Positions 35,801-45,300 are shown, counted from the stretch's first letter. The stretch: 64,000 nt of DNA from an uncultured Acetatifactor sp. (GCA_910577185.1 CAJTLR010000007.1:1-64000); one strand, 5' to 3'. The notes: generated by a model from the letters alone, not told the origin. Translations and numbers: made by a program.

Positions 35801-35831
35801 CAAATTTGTGCCTGCGGCCCAAATTCGCAGG
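35801..35831 (+). promoter_or_regulatory. Hairpin element before the second permease
   Basis: CCTGCG (35811-35816) pairs with CGCAGG (35826-35831). Alternatively AATTTG pairs with CAAATT. The sequence CAAATTTGTGCCTGCG is nearly identical to one in the MATE leader at 24997-25012. Confidence 0.35.
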
Positions 35832-35855
35832 TTACGGAAAGGCATGGGAATTTTA

Positions 35856-36707
35856 ATGAGAAAAAAACATTTACGTCGAGGCCGGGTATCCGTATGGACC
35901 TATATTCTGGTGATGGTGATCGGAATTATAATGATGTATCCCATTATATGGATGTTTTTCGCCACATTTAAGACAAACGCGGAAATATTCGGGAGTATCC
36001 GGCTGCTGCCGGAACATTTCAGCCTGCAGAGTTACATAGATGGCTGGAAAGTAAACGGAAGGATCACATATGCCACATTTTTTTTAAACAGTTTTACCCT
36101 GACGATTATCACCACTTTGCTGACTGTGTTTGTATGTGCCATTGTGGCGTATGGTTTTGCGAGATTTAAATTTCCCTGCAAAAAAATACTGTTCGCCATT
36201 CTGATCACTACCATGATGCTGCCGGATTCCGTTATGCTGATTCCCAAGTATTCCCTGTTTAATTCCATGAACCTGCTGGATTCCTATGCGCCTTTTTACC
36301 TGCAGGCGGGCCTGGCATGCTATCCCTTTTTTATCTTTATGCTGATTCAGTTTATCAGGGGACTTCCCCGGGAACTGGATGAATCGGCGTATATCGATGG
36401 CTGCAGTGAAATGGGTGTTTTTCTCAGAATTTTGATGCCATTGATGAAACCGGCGCTGTTTTCCGCAGGATTATTTCAGTTTATGTGGACATACAATGAT
36501 TATACCAATGTGCTGATCTACATTAACTCCGTGAAAAAATATACATTATCACTGGCATTGCGTTTGTCCCTGGACGCAGAATCGGTGATTCAGTGGAATA
36601 AAGTGATGGCAATGTCATTTCTTTCCATGCTTCCGTTAATAATTTTATTTTTTGCCGCACAGAAATATTTTGTGGAAGGAATTGCCACAAGCGGCCTGAA
36701 AGGATGA
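35856..36707 (+). CDS. Sugar ABC transporter permease, second of pair
   Basis: Partner permease, MalG/UgpE/LacG type, of about 283 residues with six membrane segments and the EAA-type loop ELDESAYIDGCSEMGVFLRI. ATG at 35844 or 35856 could start it; the second is preferred because GGGA lies at a usable distance, but this is uncertain. An open frame extends further upstream into the hairpin. GH95 starts 4 nt after its stop, so the two are tightly linked. Confidence 0.88.
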   Translation: MRKKHLRRGRVSVWTYILVMVIGIIMMYPIIWMFFATFKTNAEIFGSIRLLPEHFSLQSYIDGWKVNGRITYATFFLNSFTLTIITTLLTVFVCAIVAYGFARFKFPCKKILFAILITTMMLPDSVMLIPKYSLFNSMNLLDSYAPFYLQAGLACYPFFIFMLIQFIRGLPRELDESAYIDGCSEMGVFLRILMPLMKPALFSAGLFQFMWTYNDYTNVLIYINSVKKYTLSLALRLSLDAESVIQWNKVMAMSFLSMLPLIILFFAAQKYFVEGIATSGLKG

Positions 36708-36711
36708 TAAA

Positions 36712-39042
36712 ATGAGCAGATTATGGTATGGGCAGGAGGCATCCTGCTGGGACGAGGCGCTGCCGGTGGGAAACGGGAAACTGGGCGCCATGGTTTTCGG
36801 GGGTGTGGAAAAGGAGCATTTACAGCTGAATGAAGAAACCATATGGTATGGAGGGCCCAGGAACAGAAGAAATCCGGGAGCCTTAAAAAACCTGAAAAAA
36901 GTCAGGGAGCTTATTTATGAAGAAAAAATACAGCAGGCAGAAGATCTTCTCAGATATCATTTTTCCGGGATTCCCCAGAGCCAGAGGCCGTATCAGAGCC
37001 TGGGAGATCTGTGGATTCAGATGAGGGAGGAAAACGCACCTGCGGATCACTATGAAAGGGAACTTTCTCTGGAGGAAGCATATGCGGGCGTTTCTTATCA
37101 AATAGGAAAAAAGACATATCAGAGAAAATATTTCGTCTCTTTTCCCGGGGAAGTATTGGTGGGGGAAATCAGCGCCTGCGGAGAAAAAATATCCCTGGAT
37201 ATTCTTCTGACCAGATCCCGGTTTTATGAGACAGTGGAAGGAATGGGGGAAGATACTCTTCTTTTAAAAGGTAATCTGGGGGAAGGAGGCCTGGATTTCA
37301 GGATAGGCTGCAGGGTCTGTGTACAGGACGGGCAGGTCAGCCGTCAGGGAGAACATCTGCTGGTAAAAGATGCCGGGAAGGTAGTTTTTTATCTGGCAGC
37401 AGGCACTGCTTTCCGGCAGATACAGGAGGATCACAAAGAAATTCCCGACGGGAAAATTCATCTGGAGATGCAGGAGAGGGAGGCTTACGTCAGCCGGCTG
37501 GAGCAGGAAATTCTTGAAAAACTCAAACGTGCGGCGGCAAAGGGAGCCGGGGCATTGTGGATGGAGCATCTGGAGGACTACCGGAATTTGTATTATAAAG
37601 TGAGCCTGGAGCTGTCATCAGACCGGAAACTGGAAATGCTTCCCACGGATGTTCGCCTGGAAAAGGTAAGGCAGGGAGGAACGGATGTGGGTCTGGCAAA
37701 GATTTGTTTTGACCTGGGAAGATATCTTCTGATCTCCAGCAGCCGGCCGGGTACCCTTCCCGCCAATCTGCAGGGAATCTGGAATGAAAGCATGGAACCT
37801 TCCTGGGACTCTAAATTTACCATCAATATCAATACCCAGATGAACTACTGGCCTGCGGACAGATGCGGTCTGGGGGAATGTCAGGAACCCCTTTTTAAAC
37901 TTCTTCACAGAATCATGAAAAACGGAAAACTCACAGCCAGGGAAATGTACGGATGCCGGGGATTTGTGGCCCATCATAACACGGATATCTGGGCAGACAC
38001 GGCGCCCCAGGATATCTATATTCCGGCCACATACTGGGTCATGGGAGGCGCCTGGCTCAGCACATGCATCCGCACACATTATGATTATACCAGAGATGCG
38101 GGATGGCTGGCAGAAAAATATGATATACTGGAACAGTCTGTTCTGTTTTTCGTTGATTTTCTGGAAAAAAGGGATGGGATATACTGGATCTGTCCATCTG
38201 TGTCCCCGGAAAATACCTATATTATGGAAGATGGAAAACAAGGGAGATTATGCGTCAGCTCTGCCATGGACAATCAGATTCTGAGACAGCTTCTGGAGGA
38301 TTACTTGTATGTGACAGAAGAACTGCGGGACAGGGATCAAATATCCGAAACTGCGGAAAGAAAAGAGATTCTGGAGAAATCCCGGGAAATTCTGGATCAT
38401 CTTCCGGAGGATAAAATCGGAAAATACGGACAGATCATGGAATGGCAGAAGGATTATGAAGAAGCGGAACCGGGACACCGCCATATTTCCCAGTTATACG
38501 GCCTCCATCCCGGAAGGCAGATTACCGTGGATGACACGCCTCTTCTGGCAGAGGCCGCAAAAAAGACTCTGAAGAGAAGACTTTTGTACGGGGGAGGACA
38601 TACAGGCTGGAGCTGTGCCTGGCTGATCAATCTGTACGCCAGGCTTATGGAAGGGGAGGAGGCCTGGAAAATGCTGCAGAAGTATTTTCAGGATTCCACT
38701 ACCCTGAATTTTCTGGATACACATCCCAGAAAATGGGGAACGGTATTTCAGATAGATGGGAATCTGGGCGCCTGCGCAGGAATTCTGGAAATGCTGGTAC
38801 AGAGCGATGAAAAAAGGGTCATACTTTTGCCGGCTTGTCCCGCCGCATGGGACAGCGGAAGCATAAAGGGTGTCAGACTCCATGGGAACGCTGTTCTGGA
38901 CATGGAATGGGAAGAAGGAAAGGTGAAGAGAGCAGTCATAAAGTCATTTTGTCCCTGGGAGAGAATGTTAAAGTGGAATGGAGAGCAGCAGCGGATACAG
39001 ACAGGACCGGAGCATATTTTCCGTTATTCCCGCCAGCAATGA
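36712..39042 (+). CDS. Glycoside hydrolase family 95 (alpha-L-fucosidase type)
   Basis: Cleaves terminal alpha-1,2-linked L-fucose, or in some members alpha-L-galactose, with inversion. The 776-residue protein begins WYGQEASCWDEALPVGNGKL, the family hallmark. The general acid should be Glu500 in SPENTY. NINTQMNYWP supplies the conserved Asn pair and Asp682 in IDGNLG fits the catalytic Asp. Domain order is an N-terminal beta-sandwich, an (alpha/alpha)6 barrel and a C-terminal beta domain. There is no signal peptide, so it works in the cytoplasm. Its location in the transporter operon suggests that the imported sugar is fucosylated. Confidence 0.93.
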   Translation: MSRLWYGQEASCWDEALPVGNGKLGAMVFGGVEKEHLQLNEETIWYGGPRNRRNPGALKNLKKVRELIYEEKIQQAEDLLRYHFSGIPQSQRPYQSLGDLWIQMREENAPADHYERELSLEEAYAGVSYQIGKKTYQRKYFVSFPGEVLVGEISACGEKISLDILLTRSRFYETVEGMGEDTLLLKGNLGEGGLDFRIGCRVCVQDGQVSRQGEHLLVKDAGKVVFYLAAGTAFRQIQEDHKEIPDGKIHLEMQEREAYVSRLEQEILEKLKRAAAKGAGALWMEHLEDYRNLYYKVSLELSSDRKLEMLPTDVRLEKVRQGGTDVGLAKICFDLGRYLLISSSRPGTLPANLQGIWNESMEPSWDSKFTININTQMNYWPADRCGLGECQEPLFKLLHRIMKNGKLTAREMYGCRGFVAHHNTDIWADTAPQDIYIPATYWVMGGAWLSTCIRTHYDYTRDAGWLAEKYDILEQSVLFFVDFLEKRDGIYWICPSVSPENTYIMEDGKQGRLCVSSAMDNQILRQLLEDYLYVTEELRDRDQISETAERKEILEKSREILDHLPEDKIGKYGQIMEWQKDYEEAEPGHRHISQLYGLHPGRQITVDDTPLLAEAAKKTLKRRLLYGGGHTGWSCAWLINLYARLMEGEEAWKMLQKYFQDSTTLNFLDTHPRKWGTVFQIDGNLGACAGILEMLVQSDEKRVILLPACPAAWDSGSIKGVRLHGNAVLDMEWEEGKVKRAVIKSFCPWERMLKWNGEQQRIQTGPEHIFRYSRQQ

Positions 39043-39097
39043 GGACAAATACCAAAGTGTCCTTTGGACGCTTTCTGCTCTGCAGTATTGCAAGTTT

Positions 39098-39126
39098 GAT
39101 ACCCCGTTGCCTGCAGCGGGGTATTT
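39098..39126 (+). terminator. Terminator after the GH95 gene
   Basis: ATACCCCG and CGGGGTAT form an 8-bp stem, around 39099-39124, with TTGATT after it. It lies about 55 bp past the stop and closes the first transporter operon. The T run is short. Confidence 0.6.
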
Positions 39127-39248
39127 GATTGTGCAATCTGAAAAAAATCTGAAGATAAAATAATCGTATACATTAATACAGTAATACATAATATACTAAA
39201 AAAGGAAACAAAAGATAAAAATATTTATACTTTTTATGAAATATTTGA

Positions 39249-39277
39249 TTGTATCATCAGGAAATATTTGTTATACT
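39249..39277 (+). promoter_or_regulatory. Promoter of the GH20-GH18-transglutaminase unit
   Basis: TTGTAT (39249-39254) and TATACT (39272-39277) are 17 bp apart. The leader to the ATG at 39437 would be about 155 nt, containing a small GGAG/CTCC hairpin (39283-39295). Confidence 0.5.
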
Positions 39278-39355
39278 CCAAGTGGAGCGAGACTCCGAAG
39301 AGGTGCGTAAATTTATATTTTGACAGCCGGCCCTGAAAATGTGTCATCGGGGCTA

Positions 39356-39404
39356 TCAGGCTGGAACTGCCGTATCTGCCTGACAGTGCAGGGTACTTGT
39401 CAGG
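39356..39404 (+). promoter_or_regulatory. Mutually exclusive stems in the GH20 leader
   Basis: GCCTGACA (39378-39385) can pair upstream with TCAGGC (39356-39361) or downstream with TGTCAGG (39398-39404). The second stem ends 18 nt before the ribosome binding site. This could be a switch, but I match it to no known family. Confidence 0.35.
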
Positions 39405-39436
39405 GACTGCGGAACGGGAACAGGAGGTCACAAGGA

Positions 39437-41272
39437 ATGATTTTATTGCCATTACCGAAAAAAATGGAAGAACAGGAAGGAACACTGATGCTCCGGATGA
39501 ATACCATGATTGTCATGGATATGTCCTGCCCTCAGGGAGCAAATGTGTATGCAAAGCTGCTGAAGGAAGAGATCTTTACCTGGGCAGGTCTGACGGTGGA
39601 AATAGGAAGAGGTACCTTCCGCAAGGGAGATATCTTGTTAAAGCTGGAGGAATCCCTGGGTGAGCATCATTATGATATGAAGATCAGCGAAGAGGGGGCA
39701 TTTTTAAGCGGAGGCAGCCTGAATGCCCTGGGATGGGCAGTGCAGACCCTGCGCCAGATTGTCCGTCAGAGTGCGGGCCTGCTCCCTTGTGTGGTGATTG
39801 AGGATGAGCCCGACATGAAGAACAGGGGATATTATCATGATGTGACCAGGGGCCGTATCCAGACTCTGGAAAATTTAAAGAAGCTGGCAGATACCCTTTC
39901 TTTCTACAAGATGAACCAGCTGCAGCTTTATGTGGAGCATACATATCTGTTCCGGGATCTGACGGAACTCTGGAGGGACGATACGCCCATGACGGCAGAA
40001 GAAGTCATGGAGCTGGATCAGTACTGCTATGAGAGAGGCATTGAGCTGGTTCCTTCCCTGGCCACATTCGGACATCTGTACAAGTTGCTGAAGACCAAAA
40101 CATACGAACACCTCTGTGAACTTCCCGGAAGTTTCGGGCAGCCCTTTGGTTTCAAGGACAGGATGGCGCACCACACGGTAAATGTTTCCGACGAGGATGC
40201 CATGGCGCTGGTCAAGAATATGATAGTGGAATATATGCAGCTGTTCCGCACGGATAAATTCAATATTTGTGCCGACGAGACTTTTGACCTGGGCAAAGGA
40301 AGAAGCGCTTCCCTGGCAGAGGAAAAGGGAACGGGACACTTGTATATGGAATATATCAATGAATTGTTTGATTTCCTGCTCCAGAAAGGCAAGATACCCA
40401 TGTTCTGGGGGGATATTATCTGTGGTCATCCGGAACTTTATTCCCAGCTGCCCAAAGAAGTCATCTGCCTGAACTGGGGATATGCGGACAACCAGCCGGA
40501 GAGGGAGACAGAAATCCTTCACAGTGTGGGAGCCACACAGTATCTGTGTCCCGGAGTACGGGGCTGGAATACCTGGGTGAATATGATCAGGGGCGCGTAT
40601 CTGAATATTACCAGAATGTGCGGCTATGCCAGAAAGCATGACGCCGTGGGTATGCTGAACACGGACTGGGGTGATTTCGGCCATATCAATCAGCCTGTAT
40701 TTTCCATTCCCGGCATTATCTACGGGGCGGTATGCTCCTGGGGAGAGAATGTACCGGAATATGAAGACCTGAACAGACAGATCTCCATACTGGAGTTCGG
40801 TGATTCGTCCGGGGAACTGTTAAGCTGCCTTGCCCGGGCAAATGATATGATGTCATTCGGATGGTACACTGCAGTGGCGCTGCGGGAAGAGTATCTGAAG
40901 GGTATGGACAAGGAAGAACTCCGCAAAATTTTCGAAAAGGATAATATGTCAAAAGCGTCTGATCACAATGCGCATATTGCAGACCTGGAAGTATCCCTGC
41001 GCCGGATCAGCCGTACCATGGACTCTGCCAGCCGCCGGATCGTGGAATATACCCATGTATCCCTGGAAATGACAAGAGTGTGGAATGAGGTGGGCTTGTT
41101 CCTGACAGCGCTGAATCAGGGAGAGAAGCCCGCAAACGGCATGGAAATCGCGGCAGATCTGGAAAGATGCCTGCATTATTACCAGCAGCTCTGGAGGGAA
41201 AACAGCAAAGAAGGAGATATCGGGAAGATATCCGAAGTATTCTGCTGGTATGCAGATCTTTTAAGAAAGTAA
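39437..41272 (+). CDS. Glycoside hydrolase family 20 beta-N-acetylhexosaminidase-like
   Basis: Expected to remove terminal beta-GlcNAc or beta-GalNAc by substrate-assisted catalysis. Of 611 residues, an N-terminal alpha/beta domain (about 1-125) precedes the TIM barrel. The barrel starts near NRGYYHDVTRGRIQTLENLK, and the catalytic Asp-Glu pair is Asp280-Glu281 in NICADETF. The last 130 residues are helical. There is no signal peptide. The start at 39437 is chosen because AGGAGG lies 9 nt upstream; the open frame extends 39 codons further into the structured leader. Exo-hexosaminidase is the usual activity, but lacto-N-biosidase-like specificity cannot be ruled out. Confidence 0.88.
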   Translation: MILLPLPKKMEEQEGTLMLRMNTMIVMDMSCPQGANVYAKLLKEEIFTWAGLTVEIGRGTFRKGDILLKLEESLGEHHYDMKISEEGAFLSGGSLNALGWAVQTLRQIVRQSAGLLPCVVIEDEPDMKNRGYYHDVTRGRIQTLENLKKLADTLSFYKMNQLQLYVEHTYLFRDLTELWRDDTPMTAEEVMELDQYCYERGIELVPSLATFGHLYKLLKTKTYEHLCELPGSFGQPFGFKDRMAHHTVNVSDEDAMALVKNMIVEYMQLFRTDKFNICADETFDLGKGRSASLAEEKGTGHLYMEYINELFDFLLQKGKIPMFWGDIICGHPELYSQLPKEVICLNWGYADNQPERETEILHSVGATQYLCPGVRGWNTWVNMIRGAYLNITRMCGYARKHDAVGMLNTDWGDFGHINQPVFSIPGIIYGAVCSWGENVPEYEDLNRQISILEFGDSSGELLSCLARANDMMSFGWYTAVALREEYLKGMDKEELRKIFEKDNMSKASDHNAHIADLEVSLRRISRTMDSASRRIVEYTHVSLEMTRVWNEVGLFLTALNQGEKPANGMEIAADLERCLHYYQQLWRENSKEGDIGKISEVFCWYADLLRK

Positions 41273-41326
41273 TATACCTTACCGTAGACAATCAATCATG
41301 TAAATTCAGAAATCAGAATGGCAGAA

Positions 41327-41364
41327 TCCCGGAAAAGGCGGAACAAACACTGCTTTTTCCGGGA
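41327..41364 (+). promoter_or_regulatory. Hairpin before the GH18 gene
   Basis: TCCCGGAAAA pairs with TTTTTCCGGGA across a loop of about 16 nt, just before the GH18 ribosome binding site. Lacking a T run, it may stabilise or separate transcripts instead of ending them. Confidence 0.45.
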
Positions 41365-41381
41365 AATAAGGGAGAGTTAAT

Positions 41382-42398
41382 ATGAAAAACGAAATCATTG
41401 GATATGTAGGCAGCGGTGAATTCACGGAAGAAGACGCAAAGAAACTCACAGGAATCAATCTTGCGTTCGGGGAACTTCATAATGACGGTAGTGTCACATG
41501 CAACGGATGTAAGGAAAAAATAGAAATGATTCCCCAGATCAGGAAATGGAATGCGGATCTGCGCATTGTGCTTTCCATGGTGCAGGCGGACAGAGATGCT
41601 TTCACAGTGTGCTGCGGTTCTGAGGAAATGCGGGAGAAGGCAGCGGCATCCCTGGCGGAGGCTGCCGTGAAATATGACCTGGACGGCATTGACCTGGATT
41701 GGGAATACCCCTGTGTTCCCTCCAACGGAAGCGCCGTATCTCCTGACGACAAAAAGAATTTCACTTTATTCTGTGAGGCAATCCGTAAAAAGCTGGATGC
41801 CATTGGCGGGAAAAAGTACTATCTGACCATTGCTGCCGGAGCGGATCTGTACTATGTTAATTGTGTGGAACTGCCGGAACTTATGGAATACCTTGACTAT
41901 ATCAATATTATGACTTATGACCTGAAATGCGGTTTCCATGCCCTGGCAGGGCATCATACTTCTCTGTTTTCCAAGAGCGCGGATGTATTCATGAACGGCT
42001 GTGCCCAGGCCCTTGCCCTGTTTGAGGCCCATGGTGTCAGCGCTGACCGTCTTCTGATGGGTGCCGCATTCTATTCCAGGAAATGGGAGGATCTGAAGGA
42101 CAATGAAAATCATGGTCTGCTGGAACTGTGCCCCAAAGGAGGCGGATACGGCCCGGATTATGATATTCTGGTAAAGGATTATATCAATAAAAACGGTTTT
42201 GTGGAATATTGGGATGATGAGGCAAAGGCTCCTTATTTGTTTGACGGCTCTGTGTTCCTTTCCTATGACAATCCCCGTTCCCTGCAGGAAAAAGTACGGT
42301 ATATCAAGGAAAAAGGATACGGCGGCATTTTCTACTGGGAACATAAATGCGACAGCACCAGAACTTTGCTGGATGCAATCTGTCAGGAAATGAAGTAA
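41382..42398 (+). CDS. Glycoside hydrolase family 18 protein
   Basis: Cleaves beta-1,4 linkages next to N-acetylglucosamine, as chitinases and endo-beta-N-acetylglucosaminidases do. The 338-residue protein is a bare TIM barrel. The catalytic motif DGIDLDWEYP lies at 101-110 with the acid Glu108 and supporting Asp104 and Asp106. INIMTYDL and FYWEHKCD line the substrate pocket. No signal peptide or binding module is present, so it acts inside the cell on short substrates. Here it may cleave the chitobiose core of N-glycans. It starts 109 bp after GH20 and 22 bp before the transglutaminase-fold gene. Confidence 0.9.
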   Translation: MKNEIIGYVGSGEFTEEDAKKLTGINLAFGELHNDGSVTCNGCKEKIEMIPQIRKWNADLRIVLSMVQADRDAFTVCCGSEEMREKAAASLAEAAVKYDLDGIDLDWEYPCVPSNGSAVSPDDKKNFTLFCEAIRKKLDAIGGKKYYLTIAAGADLYYVNCVELPELMEYLDYINIMTYDLKCGFHALAGHHTSLFSKSADVFMNGCAQALALFEAHGVSADRLLMGAAFYSRKWEDLKDNENHGLLELCPKGGGYGPDYDILVKDYINKNGFVEYWDDEAKAPYLFDGSVFLSYDNPRSLQEKVRYIKEKGYGGIFYWEHKCDSTRTLLDAICQEMK

Positions 42399-42420
42399 GG
42401 AAGGAAACAGAGAGGTCATT

Positions 42421-45099
42421 ATGTTTTCAACAGAGTATTATCAGGAAATCAGAAAAGGTTTTGACAGGCAGATGCAGTTTGTGGAAGAGAGAATCCATAT
42501 CCTGGAGAAGGAAAAGGATATGGGACAGGGACTGGCACAGGTGACCGGACGCCTTCTTCTGGAAAAGAAAGAGGAAATTCAGGATACTTTCAGCCGGTGT
42601 ACGGAAGAGGAAGCCCAGGCGCTGACCTTTCTCTACAGCGCCATGCCCCTGAGCGATCTGCAGGATTATCCGGCAAGCCTTTTTCTGGCTTATGCGAAGC
42701 ACGGAGTTTACTTGTGGAACCATGGACCTTTTGCAGGGAGGGTGCCGGAAAAAATATTTGCCAATTATGTGCTTCATTACCGGGTAAATAATGAAGATAT
42801 AGCCGATACCAGGGGATTTTTCCATGACCGGCTCAAAGAGGCAGTGGAAATCGGTTCCCACAGAAGCATGTATGACACTGCCATAGATGTCAATTACTGG
42901 TGTGCCAGGGAGGCGACCTACCGTTCCACGGATATCCGCACACAGAATCCCAGGACCATGTACGGCACAGCCATGGGACGCTGCGGGGAAGAGTCTACTT
43001 TCGGAGTGACATCCCTGCGCAGCATCGGCATTCCTGCCCGTCAGATTTATGCGCCGCTGTGGACACATTGTGACGACAATCATGCCTGGGTGGAATTGTG
43101 GTGCGATGGGGAATGGCAGTTTTTGGGAGCCTGCGAGCCAGAAGAAAAAATGAACCGGGGATGGTTTATCGGGCCCGCTTCCCGTGCAGTGATGCTGCAT
43201 TCCAGATGGTTTGGAAAAGAAGAGCCGGATGAAACACAGGTAGGTCCCAAAGGGATGGCCAGGGTATTGAACCATATGGACCGCTATGCCGGGACGGTGG
43301 AACTGGCATTGCGGGCGGAGGATGAGGCCGGAAGGCCTGTTCCCCATGCAAAAGTGGTGTTTCAGGTGTTGAACTACGGATCTTTGGGTCCGGTGGCTGT
43401 GGTTTATACCGGTTCGGAAGGGGAAGACTGCGGCAGGGCAGGGCTTGTGACGGGTCTGGGAGATCTGTATGTGACCGTAAGCACAAATGATCTTTACGGG
43501 GAAAAGAAAGTTTCCCTGAAAGAGATAAAGCCCGGCGAAAAAGCAGAGTGCAGAATTGTGCTGAAGGATAAGCCGGAATGTTCCGACGAATGGGAGAATC
43601 TGGAGTTTCAGGCGCCGGAACCGGGACATATGCACGATGGAGACCTGACGGTGGAACAGCAGGAAACCGGGGCAAGACGTCTTTCCCAGGCGGCGGAATA
43701 CAGACAAAAAAAGGCGGAAAGTTTCTATGACGTGAGGGAAGCAGAAAGAGTTCTGGGACGTTTCCCGGAGGATGACCGGGTTTGTGTGGAAGCGATTCTG
43801 CAAAAGTCCCATAGCAATATAAACGAAATAATACGTTTTATAGAATGGAATGCCAATCATTTACTGCCTCTTCGCTGGCAGGAGCATTCCGGGGATCACT
43901 GGAAGGTGGAAGTATTAAAGACTCTCAGTGAGAAAGATTACTGGGATATTAAGGCAGAAACCCTGATGGACTGCTGTATCAGCGCCCTGCCCTATGCGGG
44001 AAAGGTGCCGGAAGAGATTTTCTACAGATTTGTGGCATGTCCGCGGGTGTCCCGGGAATTGCTGCGTCCCTGCAGACTGGCGCTGGAAAAATACGTAGAT
44101 GAAGATACCAAAAACCAAATACGTAAGAATCCCGGTATTCTTCCGGAGCTGGCGGAAAAGTGGATACTTTCCATGCCGGAACAGGAATATGAGGACTTGA
44201 TTACAACTCCCCTGGGCTGCCTTGCAGGCGGCGTGGGAAGCCGGTATTCAAGGGAAGTGTTCTGTGTAAATCTGTATCGGAGTCTCGGCATTCCGTCCAG
44301 GTTAAACAGGCTGGATGGAGGCCTGGAATACTATTTGGATGGTCAGTTCCGGAGGGCGGAAGGCGGTGAGGAAAGCTGCAGGCTTACGCTGTGCACGGAT
44401 GATTCCTTAAAATTAAACGAGAGGGAACATTATTCCCTGGAGCGGTTTGAGGAAGATGGTTTCTGCCGCCTGGGACTGTGGGATTGTCAGATGGAGGGAA
44501 ATCAGGCAGAACTGCAGCTGAAACCCGGTATGTACCGTATTCTGACCACAAATCGCAGGAGAAATGGCGACCAGCTTGCAAAAATGCTGACATTCCGGCT
44601 TCAAAGGGGCGAAAGCCGTGAGATCCTTTTGTCCATAAGGGATATTCCCGTGGAAGATTTGTTGTCGCGGACAAAAACAGAGGACTTTTCTGTAAGTACC
44701 CTTGAAGGCCATGCTAGTCTGCTGTCCGGATTCACCGGGGAAGGAAAGGCTCTTTTCCTGTGGCTGGAAGTGACCAGGGAACCCACAGAACATATTCTGA
44801 ATGAGCTGTTTGACCTGAAAGAAGAATTTTCTGCCCTGAAAGTGCCGTTGTATGCGGTGCTGCGGGATAAGGAGGATCTGCAGAACGCCACTCTTCGACG
44901 GACAATGGAAGCGCTGCCGAAATTGACGCCTCTTCTGGATGATTTCGGCGCAAACTATGAGAAGCTGGCGGAAACCGTGGGACAGCAGGCAGGAAAACTT
45001 CCCCTTGCAGTGGTTATGGAAGGCCGGGAACAATGTATTTACAGTGATGCCGGTTACAATGTGGGACTTGCGGATATGCTGCTGCGGGTTCTGGAATAA
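42421..45099 (+). CDS. Large transglutaminase-fold protein, PNGase-like core, paralogue 1
   Basis: An 892-residue cytoplasmic protein without signal peptide. Residues 1-160 are helical. A transglutaminase core (about 160-270) has catalytic-type Cys188 in GRCGEES and His221 in DDNHAWVELW. The third position, usually Asp, is Gly, in FLGACEPE. GRCGE, the HxW motif and ACE followed by GW recall the core of peptide:N-glycanase. A beta-sandwich (about 290-385) resembles carboxypeptidase regulatory domains. A second, degenerate transglutaminase-like unit (about 590-650) has Arg608 at the Cys position. The last 120 residues look thioredoxin-like, without a CxxC. It lies in one unit with GH20 and GH18. 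A role as amidase on glycopeptides is an inference. Confidence 0.8.
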   Translation: MFSTEYYQEIRKGFDRQMQFVEERIHILEKEKDMGQGLAQVTGRLLLEKKEEIQDTFSRCTEEEAQALTFLYSAMPLSDLQDYPASLFLAYAKHGVYLWNHGPFAGRVPEKIFANYVLHYRVNNEDIADTRGFFHDRLKEAVEIGSHRSMYDTAIDVNYWCAREATYRSTDIRTQNPRTMYGTAMGRCGEESTFGVTSLRSIGIPARQIYAPLWTHCDDNHAWVELWCDGEWQFLGACEPEEKMNRGWFIGPASRAVMLHSRWFGKEEPDETQVGPKGMARVLNHMDRYAGTVELALRAEDEAGRPVPHAKVVFQVLNYGSLGPVAVVYTGSEGEDCGRAGLVTGLGDLYVTVSTNDLYGEKKVSLKEIKPGEKAECRIVLKDKPECSDEWENLEFQAPEPGHMHDGDLTVEQQETGARRLSQAAEYRQKKAESFYDVREAERVLGRFPEDDRVCVEAILQKSHSNINEIIRFIEWNANHLLPLRWQEHSGDHWKVEVLKTLSEKDYWDIKAETLMDCCISALPYAGKVPEEIFYRFVACPRVSRELLRPCRLALEKYVDEDTKNQIRKNPGILPELAEKWILSMPEQEYEDLITTPLGCLAGGVGSRYSREVFCVNLYRSLGIPSRLNRLDGGLEYYLDGQFRRAEGGEESCRLTLCTDDSLKLNEREHYSLERFEEDGFCRLGLWDCQMEGNQAELQLKPGMYRILTTNRRRNGDQLAKMLTFRLQRGESREILLSIRDIPVEDLLSRTKTEDFSVSTLEGHASLLSGFTGEGKALFLWLEVTREPTEHILNELFDLKEEFSALKVPLYAVLRDKEDLQNATLRRTMEALPKLTPLLDDFGANYEKLAETVGQQAGKLPLAVVMEGREQCIYSDAGYNVGLADMLLRVLE

Positions 45100-45130
45100 A
45101 AATGTCAATGGGAAAATTGATAGAAATAAA

Positions 45131-45159
45131 AAAGGGGCTGCCATCGGCAGTCCCTTTTT
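45131..45159 (+). terminator. Terminator after the transglutaminase-fold gene
   Basis: AAGGGGCTGCC and GGCAGTCCCTT form a stem with a 3-nt loop, followed by a T run, 35 bp past the stop. It is joined directly to the structured repeat copy 2. Confidence 0.85.
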
Positions 45160-45253
45160 ATGCGCAGGGGCGCATAAGGAAGATTGTTGCTAACGCAACA
45201 TGCGCCCCGCGCGGCGAGTAGTGGAGAAGGACATTCCCCTACTGGATTGCGCA
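45160..45253 (+). repeat. Structured intergenic repeat, copy 2
   Basis: A 94-bp element with outer stem GGGGCGCA (45167-45174)/TGCGCCCC (45201-45208), inner stem TGTTGC/GCAACA with a TAAC loop, and a second hairpin beginning GAGTAG (45216-45221) and ending CTACT (45239-45243). It is about 90 percent identical to copy 3 by eye and less to copy 1. Confidence 0.8.
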
Positions 45254-45300
45254 CGGGACATATAAGGAAAATAGTTGCATAAGGAAATTAGAACATGCTC

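Noticed and set aside
42421..45099. Reading the transglutaminase-fold protein as a protein crosslinker
   Set aside because: Lack of a signal peptide, the glycosidase context and the PNGase-like motif details make crosslinking less likely, although not excluded.
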